This document shows, piece by piece, positions 12,107 to 23,516 of a DNA stretch of 64,000 bases. Below the pieces are notes generated by a model. It was not told the origin of the DNA. It saw nothing but the letters and a program-made list of their open reading frames with translations, and made no database searches. Source of the stretch: Plantibacter flavus (lineage in GTDB: Bacteria; Actinomycetota; Actinomycetes; Actinomycetales; Microbacteriaceae); NCBI RefSeq assembly GCF_900177615.1, contig NZ_FXAP01000006.1, positions 62,001 through 126,000 of the forward strand. The letters run 5' to 3'. The position numbers and the translations under genes were made by a program. Each line of letters begins with the position of its first letter. Position 1 is the first letter of the stretch.

Positions 12107-12233
12107 CCAGCGCGGTGCGCTGACGTGAGCGCGGGTCTGTGACGTGAGCGCGCCCCTCCGGAGGCCCGCGCTCGCGCGCGCGGGGAGCGCTCACGCCGGG
12201 TGTGCGTCATTCACGTGGGCGCACCGCGCCGGC
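12107..12233. repeat. GC-rich palindromic element, family A copy 1
   Basis: Begins CCAGCGCGGTGCGCTGACGT and ends with a diverged complement (GCGCACCGCGCCGG). In between is the conserved core GAGCGCGCCCCTCCGGAGG followed by CCCGCGCTC. It abuts copy 2. Confidence 0.8.
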
Positions 12234-12254
12234 ACCCGGTGGGGAGGTCTCAGG

Positions 12255-12382
12255 TCAGCGCGGTGCGCTGACGCGAGACCTGTCGAATCGGCGTGAGTGC
12301 GGGTCTGTGACGTGGGCGCGCCCCTCCGGAGGCCCGCGCTCGCGGCTGTGGGGCGCGCTCGCGTCAGCGCACCGCGCTGGCG
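12255..12382. repeat. GC-rich palindromic element, family A copy 2
   Basis: Same ends and core as copy 1, here with an intact right end GTCAGCGCACCGCGCTGG. It ends 4 bp before the hutD stop, between the convergent SBP and hut operons, so it may terminate both. Apart from the two copies, the 301-bp gap 12086-12386 holds nothing recognisable. Confidence 0.8.
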
Positions 12383-12386
12383 CCCA

Positions 12387-13019
12387 TCACCGACGGGGGA
12401 GGACCTGCGCGAGCGCGATCGTGGCGTCACCGGTCAGGGACAGGGTGCCGGCCTCGAGTCGGAGGGTGTCGTGCTGCTGGAGCGCACCAAGGTCCAGACC
12501 TGGCCCCTCCGCCGACAGCAGCCCGTCGAGGAACACGACGAACGTGGTGGCTCCCGGCGCCGTCGTCACCAGCCTCGACCCGTCGACGACGCCGACCTCG
12601 AGCGATCCACGGAACCGCTCCCGCGACACCATCAGGTTGAGATCGAGCGTCGGCCCGACCACGCCCCGCGACGACACCGCCGAGGCCCCGTCGAAGGCGG
12701 CGACCTGCCACCGGTCCAACTCGACCGGCTCGCCGTCGATCACGAGTCCGAGTCCGCCCGCCGACAACGCCATCAGCTGACGGTCGACGCCCGGAAACGA
12801 CGAGAAGGCGACGTCCGACTCGACCGTCGCGATGCTCAGCGTCCACCCCGGAGCGGCCGGCGCGTCACCCTCACCATCAGCGCTTCCACCATCGGTCCGG
12901 GGCCCGACGGGCTCGACGGCGATCTCCGTCGCGGCCCCCAGCCCGTTCCGCCAGCGGTAGCTCCGATGCCGGTCGGCCGGCAGCAGCACGAGCGCACGAC
13001 CCTCCACCGCGTCGCTCAC
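12387..13019 (-). CDS. hutD: HutD-family protein
   Basis: 210-aa cupin-like protein of the HutD family, which is encoded in histidine-utilisation clusters and has no firmly known enzymatic role (a regulatory or urocanate-binding role has been suggested). Family features: the N-terminal SYRWRNGLGAATEIAVEP, ATVESDVAFSSFPGVDRQLM and the beta-rich middle with DLNLMVSRERF. It is the last gene of the hut operon. The GTG at 13017-13019 overlaps the hutI stop as GTGA and was preferred to an upstream GTG at 13022. Confidence 0.83.
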   Translation of the reverse strand: MSDAVEGRALVLLPADRHRSYRWRNGLGAATEIAVEPVGPRTDGGSADGEGDAPAAPGWTLSIATVESDVAFSSFPGVDRQLMALSAGGLGLVIDGEPVELDRWQVAAFDGASAVSSRGVVGPTLDLNLMVSRERFRGSLEVGVVDGSRLVTTAPGATTFVVFLDGLLSAEGPGLDLGALQQHDTLRLEAGTLSLTGDATIALAQVLPRR

Positions 13020-14212
13020 CACTGCGTCGTCCCTGCCGTGACGCGCTCGCCGCGCTGCCGGACGCCGACCGCCAACGGCACACCCGGCCGGTAGGCGAGG
13101 TGCGAGATCGAGGGCGCGTCGAGTACCTGCAGATCCGCGAGACCGCCCACACGGAGCGATCCGACGGCGTCGGCACCGTGCTCGCGACCGACCGCCACCG
13201 CGGCCCCCCGCGTCGCCGCCCACACCGCCTCGGCGATCGTCAGCCGCATCTGCAGCACGGCGGTCGCCACGCAGTACGCCATCGACGTCGTGTACGAGGT
13301 GCCTGGGTTGCAGTTGGTGGCGAGGGCGATCGAAGCACCGGCGTCGATGAGCGCGCGCGCCGGCGGGAACGGTTCACGCGTCGACAGATCACAGGCCGGG
13401 AGCAGGGTCGCGACCGTCGACGAACCCGCCAGGAGGTCGACGTCGGCGTCCGAGAGGTGATTGCAGTGGTCGACGCTCGCGGCCTCCAGCTCGACCGCGA
13501 GGCGCACCCCGCCGCTCTCGCCGAGCTGGTTCCCGTGCACCCGGACACCCAAGCCCGCGGCGCGACCGGCGAGCAGCACCTCCCGCGACTCCTCGACGTC
13601 GAAGGCCCCGACCTCGCAGAACGCGTCGATGTACGACGCGAACGGAGCCACCGCCGCGAGCATCGGCCCGGTCACGAGGTCGAGGTAGTCGCGGCGGTCG
13701 ACACCGGCCGGCACGAGATGGGCCCCGAGGAAGGTGACGACGTCGGCGACCTCGGCCGCCGCCCGAGCGGATCGCGCCTCGCCCTCCACGTCGAGCGCGT
13801 AGCCCGTCTTCGCCTCGAGGAACGTCGTCCCCTGCGCGAGTGCCTCCGCCCGCAACCGCCGCGCACCCGCGACGAGCTGCTCCTCGGAAGCCGCCCGGGT
13901 GGCCGCCACGGTCGTCGCGATCCCGCCCGCCGCGTACCGGCCGCCGGCGATGCGCGCCTCGAACTCCGCCGAGCGGTCGCCCGCGAACACGAGGTGGGTG
14001 TGCGTGTCGACCCAACCCGGGAGCACGGCGCGCCCGCCCACGTCGGTCCGCGCGTCGGCGTCGGGCGCATCGACCGCCGCGCCGAGCCACGCGATCCGGC
14101 CGTCCTCGATGACGAGCGCCGCATCGGCGATCCGGTTGCCGTCGACGTCGCCCGGCCCGGACCCCGCGTTGGTCGTGAGCTCGGCGATGCCGGTGATGAG
14201 TTCGCTGGTCAT
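13016..14212 (-). CDS. hutI: Imidazolonepropionase
   Basis: Hydrolyses 4-imidazolone-5-propionate to N-formimino-L-glutamate, step three of histidine degradation. 398-aa amidohydrolase-superfamily TIM barrel. The metal-binding DTHTHLVFAGDR follows the N-terminal beta domain, FLEAKTGYALD carries the substrate-contacting region, and VDHCNHLS and TNCNPGTSYT complete the site. The ATG overlaps the hutF stop (ATGA), and its own TGA overlaps hutD, so expression is coupled. Confidence 0.94.
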   Translation of the reverse strand: MTSELITGIAELTTNAGSGPGDVDGNRIADAALVIEDGRIAWLGAAVDAPDADARTDVGGRAVLPGWVDTHTHLVFAGDRSAEFEARIAGGRYAAGGIATTVAATRAASEEQLVAGARRLRAEALAQGTTFLEAKTGYALDVEGEARSARAAAEVADVVTFLGAHLVPAGVDRRDYLDLVTGPMLAAVAPFASYIDAFCEVGAFDVEESREVLLAGRAAGLGVRVHGNQLGESGGVRLAVELEAASVDHCNHLSDADVDLLAGSSTVATLLPACDLSTREPFPPARALIDAGASIALATNCNPGTSYTTSMAYCVATAVLQMRLTIAEAVWAATRGAAVAVGREHGADAVGSLRVGGLADLQVLDAPSISHLAYRPGVPLAVGVRQRGERVTAGTTQW

Positions 14213-15678
14213 GGCTGCATCTCCTGCGAGGGGTGATCAGGTGTCGGGGACGAGGTGGCTGTCCGGGGCGTCTCCGTCGATGCTGCCAGCTCGGCGAGGG
14301 CCACCGCGAGAAGCTGTTCCGGTGTCGACTCCCGTGACGTCGCGAGCAGCCGACCTCCCTCCGCCACGAGCCGCCCGCCGACGACGACCCGCTCGACGTC
14401 GGACGCGGTCGCGACGAGGGCGAGTTGTGCCGGGTCCATGCCCGTGGTGCGCAGACTCGACGTCGACACCTCGACGAGGTCGAGCGGGTCGCCGACATCC
14501 AGCGTGTGCGGCCCGAGTCCGAGCGAACGGTATCCGTTGTCGGTGCCCGCCTCGAGGAGCTCGGCGGGCGAGAACCGGCCGCGTCTGCCGGAGGCGAGCC
14601 GTTCCCCGGCTTCGAGGCCACGCAGTTCGAGCAGCGGGTCGACCACCGCGTTCTGGTCGGAGCCGACGGCGATCCGGGCCCCCGCGTCCGCGAGGCGGCG
14701 GGCCGGTCCGATGCCGTCGCCGAGGTCCGCCTCGGTCGTCGGGCACATCACGACGGTCGCGCCGGACCGCCCGATCGCCGTGACGTCCGCGTCGGTCAGG
14801 TGCGTCGCATGGACGAGGCTGATGCGTGGGGCGAGCGCACCGAGCGCGGCGAGCACGCCCGTCGGCGTCCTGCCGGTCTTCGCGAGTGTGTCGACGTTCT
14901 CCTGCGGCTGCTCCGACAGGTGGACGTGCAGCGGGACGTCGTCGGGCAGGCCGGAGAGGATCGTGCGCATGGCGTCGACGGGCACGGCGCGCACGGAGTG
15001 CAGCGCGGCACCGAGCGTGACGAGCCCGGTGGCGCCGACCGAGGCGGACAGTGCGTCGCGCAGTCGATGCCAGCGGGCGAGCCAGCCGGCCGCGTCGCCG
15101 TCGCCGAACGCGAGCTGTTCGGTGAGCAGCGGAGCGGCGGGACCCCCGGCGGACCCGAGGCCGCTCGCGAGGTAGGCCGTGTCGAGGAGGGTGAGCCGGA
15201 TGCCGACGTCGGCGGCGGCTTCGGCGACCGCCAATTCCATCGCGTGGGCGGTCGGGTACGGGGTGCCGTCGGCCTGGTGGTGCACGTAGTGGAACTCGCC
15301 GACCGCCGTCCAGCCGCAGACGAGCATCTCGCCGAACACGGCGCGGGCGACCCGGCCGTAGTGGTCCGGGTCGAGGCTCGCGGCCGCCGCGTACATCGCC
15401 TCGCGCCACTGCCAGAAGTCGCCGCCGTCGGCGTGGGTGCGTCCGCGGAGCGGACGGTGGAACGCGTGGGAGTGGGCGTTCCCCATGCCAGGGATGACCG
15501 TTCTGAGACGTCGGTCGCCCGTCTGCGGCTCGACGCCCCGCTCGACGGCGGTGATCCGTCCGGAGTCGTCGGCCGTGAAGCGCACGCGGTGGGTCGGGCG
15601 ACCGCCGATGATCGCCGTCGCGGCCCAGATGGGAGCCCGCACGTCCGCTGCGCCGGGGTCGACGCTCGCGACCGTCAC
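14209..15678 (-). CDS. hutF: N-formimino-L-glutamate deiminase
   Basis: Converts N-formimino-L-glutamate to N-formyl-L-glutamate plus ammonia, which defines the five-step histidine pathway rather than direct HutG cleavage. 489-aa amidohydrolase: PGMGNAHSHAFHRPLRGRTH carries the metal HxH motif, LHVHLSEQPQEN the third His region, LVHATHLTD the fourth, and AVGSDQNAVVDP the catalytic Asp. The C-terminal ~25 residues are Thr/Ser/Pro-rich and extra to the fold. The GTG at 15678 overlaps the upstream stop (GTGA). Confidence 0.92.
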   Translation of the reverse strand: MTVASVDPGAADVRAPIWAATAIIGGRPTHRVRFTADDSGRITAVERGVEPQTGDRRLRTVIPGMGNAHSHAFHRPLRGRTHADGGDFWQWREAMYAAAASLDPDHYGRVARAVFGEMLVCGWTAVGEFHYVHHQADGTPYPTAHAMELAVAEAAADVGIRLTLLDTAYLASGLGSAGGPAAPLLTEQLAFGDGDAAGWLARWHRLRDALSASVGATGLVTLGAALHSVRAVPVDAMRTILSGLPDDVPLHVHLSEQPQENVDTLAKTGRTPTGVLAALGALAPRISLVHATHLTDADVTAIGRSGATVVMCPTTEADLGDGIGPARRLADAGARIAVGSDQNAVVDPLLELRGLEAGERLASGRRGRFSPAELLEAGTDNGYRSLGLGPHTLDVGDPLDLVEVSTSSLRTTGMDPAQLALVATASDVERVVVGGRLVAEGGRLLATSRESTPEQLLAVALAELAASTETPRTATSSPTPDHPSQEMQP

Positions 15679-16888
15679 AGGACGCTCCGCAGCAGGGCCT
15701 CGAGCGCTTCGACGCCGGCGATGCAGTCGGCCGTCTCGGCGAACTCCTCCCGCGAGTGTGAGACACCGGTCGGGTTCCGGACGAAGACCATCGCGGTCGG
15801 CACCGCGCCGCTCAGGACCCCGGCGTCGTGGCCTGCGCCCGTCGGCAGCAGCGGGACTCCGCCGAGGGTGCCGGCGAGCCGTGCGGCGAGCTCTGGGTCG
15901 AACTCGACGACGCCCGACCAGGACTCCTCGATCAGCTCCACCGCGCACCCGGAATCGGCGACGGCTTCCTGCACCCGGCTCTCGATGTCCGCGACGAGGG
16001 CGCGCGTGCCGGCGTCGGTGGCCGCGCGGGCGTCCACCCAGGCGTCGACCTCTGAGGCGATGACGTTGGTGCCGCCCGGCACGATGCGCAGGCGGCCGAC
16101 GGTGGCGCGGGCGTCGTCCGTCGCGAGGGCGGCCTCCTCGACCGCGAGGACGGCGCGAGCTGCGGCGACCACGGGATCACGGCGCTCGCGCATGCCGGTC
16201 GCGCCGGCGTGGTTGCCCTGACCGCTCACCCGGAGGCGCCAGCGGCCGTGGGCGAGGATCGACGAGGCGACGGCGGTGGGCGAGCCGAGGTCGATGAGGC
16301 CGCGACCCTGTTCCACGTGCAACTCGATGAACAGTCCGATGCGGCCGAGCGCCTCGTCATCGCGGCCGAGGTGTTCGGGAGCGAGCCCTGCAGCGGCTGC
16401 GGCCTCCGCCGCGGTGACCCCGTCGGCGTCCGTCAGCGCTCGGGCGGCGTCCGCGGTGATCGCCCCGGACAGGAGCCGGGATCCGAGGCAGGCGACCCCG
16501 AACCGGGACCCCTCCTCCTCGGCGAACACCACGACGGCGACGGGACGCGACGGCTGGAACCCGGTGGCCTGCAGACGCGCGACGGCGTCCAGCGCTGAGA
16601 CGACGCCGAGCGGCCCGTCGAAGGCGCCGCCGCCCGGGACGGAGTCGAGGTGGCTGCCGGTGACGACCGCGTCGGGCCCAGGCCTACCCCACCACGCCCA
16701 GAGGTTGCCGTTCCGGTCCGTCTCGACGTCGAGCCCGAGTCGGGTGGCACGAGCGGTGAACCACTCGCGCAGCTCGGACTCGGCCGACGTCCAGACGTGG
16801 CGGGAGTACCCGCCGCGTGCCGGATCGGCCCCGACGCCGGTGATCTCGTCGAGCCCGGCGAGCCGACCGTGGGCGATCAGGCCGTCGG

Positions 16889-16892
<4 letters not shown>
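15675..16892 (-). CDS. M20 amidohydrolase (allantoate/N-carbamoyl amino acid hydrolase family) in hut operon
   Basis: 405-aa M20-family di-metal amidohydrolase of the AllC/HyuC type. Metal ligands are visible: H81 and D92 ([16 protein letters not shown]), the EEEGSRFG motif (~126-132), ELHVEQG, and GAGHDAG near the C-terminus. [17 protein letters not shown] marks the dimerisation/substrate domain. Annotated relatives cleave allantoate or N-carbamoyl amino acids. Here it lies between hutU and hutF with 4-nt overlaps on both sides and no hutG is present, so I infer that it hydrolyses N-formyl-L-glutamate to glutamate and formate. The family is sure, the substrate is not. Confidence 0.85.
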
Positions 16893-18559
<1,667 letters not shown>

Positions 18560-18612
18560 AGGATCAGTCCACTCCTCGGGCGGCCGCACGGCGAGAGCGA
18601 GCGGGCTGTGCA

Positions 18613-18630
18613 TGTCTGGCCCGCCAGACA
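18613..18630. promoter_or_regulatory. Probable hut operator (HutR-like)
   Basis: Perfect palindrome TGTCTGG-CCCG-CCAGACA, 54 bp upstream of hutU. The TCTGG...CCAGA half-sites resemble the operator I recall for the IclR-type regulator HutR of corynebacteria, here with a 4-bp spacer. The regulator itself is not in the window. Confidence 0.55.
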
Positions 18631-18661
18631 GTGCGCGTGCTTCGGTGTCGCCGTTCGACCG

Positions 18662-18787
18662 CCAGCGCGGTGCGCTGACGTCACCAGCCACGTATCGGCG
18701 TCACCGCGGGTCAGGCACGCGAGCGCGCCCCTCCGGAGGCCCGCGCTCACGTCCATGGCCCGCGCTCACGCCAGCGCACCGCGCTGG
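18662..18787. repeat. GC-rich palindromic element, family A copy 3
   Basis: CCAGCGCGGTGCGCTGACGT at the left, CCAGCGCACCGCGCTGG at the right, core GAGCGCGCCCCTCCGGAGG in the middle. It lies between hutU and the diacylglycerol-kinase-like gene. Confidence 0.82.
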
Positions 18788-18828
18788 CACCCCTCCCACA
18801 CCGAGTCGGGATGGGGGACGGGTGGTGG

Positions 18829-19797
18829 CTAGGGGAGCTTGACGAGCAACCCGCCGCGGTGCGCGTCGAACGCGACCATCGTCGCCAGGCCGAACGCGTC
18901 GCCGTCGAGCTCGAGGTCCTGCGCCTCGTCGACCCGCACGGTCAGCGCCTCAGCACGCAGGTTCGTCACGGTGTTCCCACCCCGGCCCTCGGTGAAGCGG
19001 ATCATCCGTCGCCCCACGGCGGTCCGCCGCAGGACCCGGTTCTCCCACGTCACCTTCCGCCACACGAGCAGCCAGCCGAAGGCACCCTTCGGCTGCAGCA
19101 CCGCGACGTCGAGGAACCCGTCGTCGAGCTCGGCGTCCGGCATGAGCTGCACCCCGCCCTGCAGCGTGCCGCAGTTCCCGACGAGCACCGAGCTCACGGT
19201 CGCGGCATGCTGCCGGTGCCCGCGCAACTGGTAGTGGATGCGGAACGGCGCGGCCGTGGCGATCGAGCGGAGACCGGACTCGACGTAGGCGAGCCAGCCG
19301 AGCGACTTCTTGAGGTCGGGGTTCGCGGTGGCGATCATCATCGCGTCGATCCCCATGCCGGCCATCACGACGAACGCGTGCTCCTCCTCCGACCCGTCGG
19401 CGCGGGTGATCATGGCCACACCGATGTCGATCGCTCGCGTGTCACCGGTGAACGCCGTCCCGATCGCGGCCACCTGGTCGCCGAGCGGCAGCTTGAGGTT
19501 CCTCGCGAGCAGGTTGCCGGTCCCCGAGGGGATGAGGGTCAGCGGCACACCGCTCCCGCGCAGCCCTTCGGCGGCGGCACGCACGGTCCCGTCGCCGCCG
19601 GCCACGAGCACCACCTGAGCACCGTCGAGGACCGCGCGCCGCGCCTGACCGACACCGGGGTCGTCGACACTCGTCTCGTACAGGTGCGGAGCCGCCCATC
19701 CCGCCTCGTGCGACCGTGCCTCCAACGCGCTCCGCAGCCTGGTGGCGTCGACCTTCACCGGGTTGTACACGAGCGCGGCGTGCGGGGGAGTCGGCAT
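18829..19797 (-). CDS. Diacylglycerol kinase family lipid kinase
   Basis: 322-aa DAGK/YegS/BmrU-type kinase. N-terminal ALVYNPVKVD, nucleotide-binding VLVAGGDGTVRAAAEGL and IPSGTGNLLARNLKLP are the hallmark motifs. The C-terminal domain includes VGNCGTLQGGVQLMPDAELDDGFLDV. It phosphorylates a membrane lipid such as diacylglycerol; phosphatidylinositol or undecaprenol recycling roles are known in relatives. The ATG at 19797 lies 6 nt after TACCGT (leaderless) and was chosen over upstream in-frame sequence. Divergent from serS. Confidence 0.88.
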   Translation of the reverse strand: MPTPPHAALVYNPVKVDATRLRSALEARSHEAGWAAPHLYETSVDDPGVGQARRAVLDGAQVVLVAGGDGTVRAAAEGLRGSGVPLTLIPSGTGNLLARNLKLPLGDQVAAIGTAFTGDTRAIDIGVAMITRADGSEEEHAFVVMAGMGIDAMMIATANPDLKKSLGWLAYVESGLRSIATAAPFRIHYQLRGHRQHAATVSSVLVGNCGTLQGGVQLMPDAELDDGFLDVAVLQPKGAFGWLLVWRKVTWENRVLRRTAVGRRMIRFTEGRGGNTVTNLRAEALTVRVDEAQDLELDGDAFGLATMVAFDAHRGGLLVKLP

Positions 19798-19803
19798 GGC
19801 CCA

Positions 19804-19809
19804 ACGGTA
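19804..19809 (-). promoter_or_regulatory. -10 box for leaderless lipid kinase gene
   Basis: TACCGT on the minus strand, 6 nt before the ATG at 19797. Confidence 0.5.
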
Positions 19810-19842
19810 CTGTCCCGGGGCCTCGTCACCGACCTCGATCGC

Positions 19843-19848
19843 TAGACT
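19843..19848 (+). promoter_or_regulatory. -10 box for leaderless serS
   Basis: TAGACT ends 6 nt before the GTG start of serS. The same TAGACT-N6-GTG arrangement occurs at 26842. There is no Shine-Dalgarno sequence. Confidence 0.6.
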
Positions 19849-19854
19849 TGCCGG

Positions 19855-21120
19855 GTGATCGATCCCGTACTCCTCCGCGAACAGCCAGAAGTCCTCCGAG
19901 CGTCGCAGCAGAAGCGAGGGTCCCTCGTCGACCTCGTCGACCAGGCGATCGACGCCGACACCGCACGCCGCGCCGCGATCACCGGGTTCGAGGAACTCCG
20001 TGCCGAGCAGAACGCGTTCGGCAAGCAGGTCGCCAAGGCCCCCAAGGAGGAGAAGGCCGCCCTCGTCGCCCAGGCGCAACAGCTCGCCGCCCGCGTCAAG
20101 GAGGCCCAGCAGGTCGCGACGGAGGCCGAGGCCTACTTCGCCGACGTCGCCGGTCGCATCCAGAACCCGGTGCTCGACGGCGTGCCCGCCGGCGGCGAGG
20201 CCGACTTCATCACGCTCCGCGAGGTCGGCGAACGCCCCTCCTTCGACTTCACCCCGCGCGACCACCTGGAGCTCGGCGAACTCCTCGGCGCCATCGACAT
20301 GCAGCGCGGCACCAAGGTCAGCGGCTCGCGCTTCTACTTCCTCCGCGGCATCGGCGCCCGCCTCGAGATCGCCCTCATGAACCTCGCGCTCGACCGCGCG
20401 ATCGAGGCCGGCTTCGTCCCGCTCATCACGCCGACGCTGGTGCGCCCCGAGATCATGAAGGGCACCGGCTTCCTCGGTGAGCACGCCGACGAGGTCTACC
20501 AGATCGCCGGCGAAGACCTCTTCCTTACCGGCACGAGCGAGGTGGCGCTCGCCGGGTACCACTCCGACGAGATCCTCGACCTCGAGCAGGGCGCGCTCCG
20601 CTACGCCGGCTGGTCGACCTGCTACCGCAAGGAGGCCGGGTCCTACGGACGCGACACCCGCGGCATCATCCGAGTGCACCAGTTCAACAAGCTCGAGATG
20701 TTCGTCTACACCAAGCCGGAGGACGCCGCCGCCGAGCACGAGCGCCTGCTGTCGTACCAGGAGGCGATGCTGCAGTCGCTCGGCCTCAGCTACCGGGTCA
20801 TCGACACGGCCGCCGGCGACCTCGGATCGAGCGCGGCACGCAAGTTCGACGTCGAGGCCTGGGTGCCGACGCAGGACGCCTACCGCGAGCTCACGAGCAC
20901 CTCGAACTGCACCACCTACCAGGCGCGTCGCCTCGACACCCGGTACCGCACGGAGTCGGGCAAGACCACGCCGGTCGCGACGCTCAACGGGACGCTCGCG
21001 ACCACCCGCTGGATCGTCGCGATCCTCGAGACGCACCAGCAGGAGGACGGCAGCGTCGTCATCCCCGAGGTGCTGCGCCCGTACCTGGGCGGCATCGAGG
21101 TCGCGAGGCCGATCCGATGA
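19855..21120 (+). CDS. serS: Seryl-tRNA synthetase
   Basis: Charges tRNA-Ser. 421 aa: N-terminal antiparallel coiled-coil arm (~residues 30-105, Lys/Glu/Gln-rich) that grips the long variable arm of tRNA-Ser, then a class II catalytic core. Motif 2 region [20 protein letters not shown], serine-binding [10 protein letters not shown], and motif 3 [19 protein letters not shown] are intact. Leaderless GTG start. It overlaps the HAD gene (ATGA). Both tRNA-Ser genes at 23432 and 25185 lie just downstream. Confidence 0.97.
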   Translation: MIDPVLLREQPEVLRASQQKRGSLVDLVDQAIDADTARRAAITGFEELRAEQNAFGKQVAKAPKEEKAALVAQAQQLAARVKEAQQVATEAEAYFADVAGRIQNPVLDGVPAGGEADFITLREVGERPSFDFTPRDHLELGELLGAIDMQRGTKVSGSRFYFLRGIGARLEIALMNLALDRAIEAGFVPLITPTLVRPEIMKGTGFLGEHADEVYQIAGEDLFLTGTSEVALAGYHSDEILDLEQGALRYAGWSTCYRKEAGSYGRDTRGIIRVHQFNKLEMFVYTKPEDAAAEHERLLSYQEAMLQSLGLSYRVIDTAAGDLGSSAARKFDVEAWVPTQDAYRELTSTSNCTTYQARRLDTRYRTESGKTTPVATLNGTLATTRWIVAILETHQQEDGSVVIPEVLRPYLGGIEVARPIR

Positions 21121-21941
21121 CGGACGAGACGACCACCACCGCGACCCCGTTGCTCATCGCCCTCGACATCGACGGCACCGTGCTGCACGAGGATGGTTCG
21201 CTCAGCCTGTCGGTCGCCGACGAGGTGCGCCGCGTGGTCTCGCTCGGCCACATCGTCACGCTCGCCACCGGTCGCAGCTGGGAGAGCACGCGCCCGGTGC
21301 TCGAGGAGCTCGAGCTGACGCCGCAGTACGTCGTCTGCGCGAACGGTGCGCTCATCATGAAGCGCGACGAGTCGAAGCCCGACTCCTACGAGCGCTTCTT
21401 CATGGAGACATTCGACCCAACGGAGGTCCTCGGTCTCATCCAGCCGCACCTCTCCGAGGGTAGCTACATGGTCGAGTACCCCGACGGTTTCCGCAAGTAC
21501 ACGGTCGGCATGGAGGACTGGAACCTCGAGAACGCGATCGAGGTGCCGTTCGAGGAGCTCGTGACGAGCCCGGTGACGCGCGTCGTCGTCGTGTCCCCGA
21601 GCCACGACGAGGAGGAGTTCCTCCGCATCGTCGACCGCATCGGGCTCAGCCAGGTCAGCTACGCGATCGGGTGGACGGCGTGGCTCGACATCGCGCCGAA
21701 GGGCGTCAACAAGGCGACCGCGCTGGAGCGGGTGCGCGAGTGGCTGGGGCTCGAACGCTCGCAGATGGTCGCCGTCGGCGACGGCCGCAACGACGTCGAC
21801 ATGCTCGGCTGGGCGGCGGCCGGAGGACGCGGTGTCGCCATGGGCCAGGCGCCCGAGGAGGTCCTCGCGGTCGCGTCGGAGGTGACCGGCACGGTCACCG
21901 ACGACGGTCTCTCTCAGCTCCTGAGGAGCATTTCGGGTTAG
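21117..21941 (+). CDS. Cof-type HAD family phosphatase
   Basis: 274-aa HAD hydrolase of the Cof/IIB type. Motif I is [16 protein letters not shown] with the nucleophile Asp, motif II is TLATGRSW, motif III Lys is in [12 protein letters not shown], and motif IV is [15 protein letters not shown] cap domain occupies roughly residues 85-180. Such enzymes dephosphorylate sugar phosphates or other small phosphates, and specificity cannot be read from sequence. Translationally coupled to serS by an ATGA overlap. Confidence 0.88.
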   Translation: MTDETTTTATPLLIALDIDGTVLHEDGSLSLSVADEVRRVVSLGHIVTLATGRSWESTRPVLEELELTPQYVVCANGALIMKRDESKPDSYERFFMETFDPTEVLGLIQPHLSEGSYMVEYPDGFRKYTVGMEDWNLENAIEVPFEELVTSPVTRVVVVSPSHDEEEFLRIVDRIGLSQVSYAIGWTAWLDIAPKGVNKATALERVREWLGLERSQMVAVGDGRNDVDMLGWAAAGGRGVAMGQAPEEVLAVASEVTGTVTDDGLSQLLRSISG

Positions 21942-22087
21942 CATCGTCCAAAGCTCCGTGCCGATACGCCGTTTCCGGTGGGCACGGGGCGTCGGTGTGC
22001 GCCGCCTTCCGGTGCCGCCGGACGACTCGCTGCAGCCCGGTGTCAAGGGCTCCAGCCGCCCCTGTTCCTGACCTGAGAGCGAGATCC

Positions 22088-23335
22088 ATGACCCGCAACG
22101 CCGACGCGTCCAAACCGCGCGCCGCCGTCCGTCACGGCAGACTCCGCAAGTCGAACCCGTTCGTCACCGTTGCGAAGGTGATCGCCGCAACGGCGGCCGT
22201 CGTGGGCGTGAGCGGCATCGCGGTCGCCGGTGTGGCAGCGCTCGACCTCGCCAACAGCGTGAAGCCCGTCGCCCACCTCGACAACGAGACGCCGGGTGCA
22301 CCGCCGCCCAACATCGGCGCGATCGAGGGCGGCGTGAACCTGCTCCTCGTCGGCAGCGACTCCGGCGACGGCAATGCGGCGTACGGCGATCGCGAGGAGA
22401 ACCTCAACGACGTCACGATCCTCATGCACATCTCGGCAGACCACTCGAGCGCGACGGTCGTCAGCTTCCCGCGCGACATGTACGTGCAGATCGGCGATTG
22501 CGCCGACGGCGGCAACGGTCGCGACAAGATGAACACCGCCCTGATGTACGGCGGGGCCGATGGCGGGCTCGCCTGCGCGGTGTCCACGGTCGAAGGCATC
22601 ACGGGGCTGTCCATCCCCTTCGCCGCGCAGATCGGCTTCGACGGCGTCATCTCGATGTCGAACGCGGTCGGCGGCGTGCCGGTGTGTATCACCGAGCCCC
22701 TCAACGACGCCTGGAGCGGCATCAACCTCGACGTCGGCACCCACGACCTCTCGGGCGCGTCCGCCCTCGCCTTCCTCCGCTCGCGTCACGGCGTCGGCGA
22801 CGGCAGCGACCTCTCTCGCATCTCGAACCAGCAGGTGTTCCTCTCTTCGCTCGTCCGCACGCTGAAGAGCAGCGAGACGCTCTCCGACCCGATCAAGCTC
22901 TACTCGATCGCCCGCGCAGCGCTGAAGAACGTGACGCTGTCGAACAGCCTGAACAACATCGACACCATGGTGTCGATCGCCGCAGCGCTCAAGGACATCC
23001 CCCTGGACCGCGTCGCGTTCGTCCAGACGCCGACGGCCACGGTCGAGGGCGGGGTCGAGGCGACCTCCGATGCTGACGTCCTGTGGACGGCGCTGCAGAG
23101 CGACCAGGCGGTCGCCCTGTCCGCCACCGGCAAGTACGTCGTGACCGACCCGAACGCTCCCGTCACGCCAGACCCGGCGACGACCGATGCGGCGGCGGAT
23201 CCCGCTGCCACGGCGGACCCGGCTGCGCCTGCGGACCCGTCGGCCGCCGGCCCCGTCGCCCTGCCCGACACGATCACCGGCCAGAACGCCGCGCAGAACA
23301 CCTGCACGGCCGGTCGTCCGGAGGAAGACCAGTAG
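22088..23335 (+). CDS. LytR-CpsA-Psr (LCP) family wall-polymer ligase, copy 1
   Basis: 415-aa membrane-anchored enzyme expected to transfer lipid-linked glycopolymers to peptidoglycan outside the cell. Cytoplasmic basic N-terminus, one TM helix at ~32-56, then the LCP domain: NLLLVGSDSGDG, SFPRDMYV, FLRSRHGVGDGSDLSRISNQQ. The Arg that usually follows GSDS is Gly here. A Pro/Ala/Asp-rich linker leads to a tail, TGQNAAQNTCTAGRPEEDQ, matched in copy 2. A strong terminator follows. Confidence 0.88.
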   Translation: MTRNADASKPRAAVRHGRLRKSNPFVTVAKVIAATAAVVGVSGIAVAGVAALDLANSVKPVAHLDNETPGAPPPNIGAIEGGVNLLLVGSDSGDGNAAYGDREENLNDVTILMHISADHSSATVVSFPRDMYVQIGDCADGGNGRDKMNTALMYGGADGGLACAVSTVEGITGLSIPFAAQIGFDGVISMSNAVGGVPVCITEPLNDAWSGINLDVGTHDLSGASALAFLRSRHGVGDGSDLSRISNQQVFLSSLVRTLKSSETLSDPIKLYSIARAALKNVTLSNSLNNIDTMVSIAAALKDIPLDRVAFVQTPTATVEGGVEATSDADVLWTALQSDQAVALSATGKYVVTDPNAPVTPDPATTDAAADPAATADPAAPADPSAAGPVALPDTITGQNAAQNTCTAGRPEEDQ

Positions 23336-23345
23336 TCACCGCGTG

Positions 23346-23382
23346 ATCGGATGGGGCCGCTTCGCCGCTGGCCCCATCCGAT
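23346..23382 (+). terminator. Rho-independent-type terminator after LCP copy 1
   Basis: Perfect 13-bp stem ATCGGATGGGGCC / GGCCCCATCCGAT with an 11-nt loop, starting 11 nt after the stop. No long U tract. A TACACT box (23382-23387) that could start the tRNA transcript begins at the last base of the right arm. Confidence 0.75.
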
Positions 23383-23431
23383 ACACTCGATCCTGGTCGT
23401 CCGCTGCGTCATCGTGGGCGATCGACCATCA

Positions 23432-23516
23432 GGAGGGCTGTCCGAGCGGCCGATGGAGCCAGTCTTGAAAACTGGTGGGCAGAAATGTCTCGTGGGTTCG
23501 AATCCCACGCCCTCCG
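23432..23516 (+). tRNA. tRNA-Ser (anticodon UGA)
   Basis: 85-nt class II tRNA. Acceptor stem GGAGGGC/GCCCTCC, anticodon loop CTTGAAA giving UGA, a long variable arm, T-arm GTGGGTTCGAATCCCAC and discriminator G. CCA is not encoded. It sits between the two LCP genes. Confidence 0.96.
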
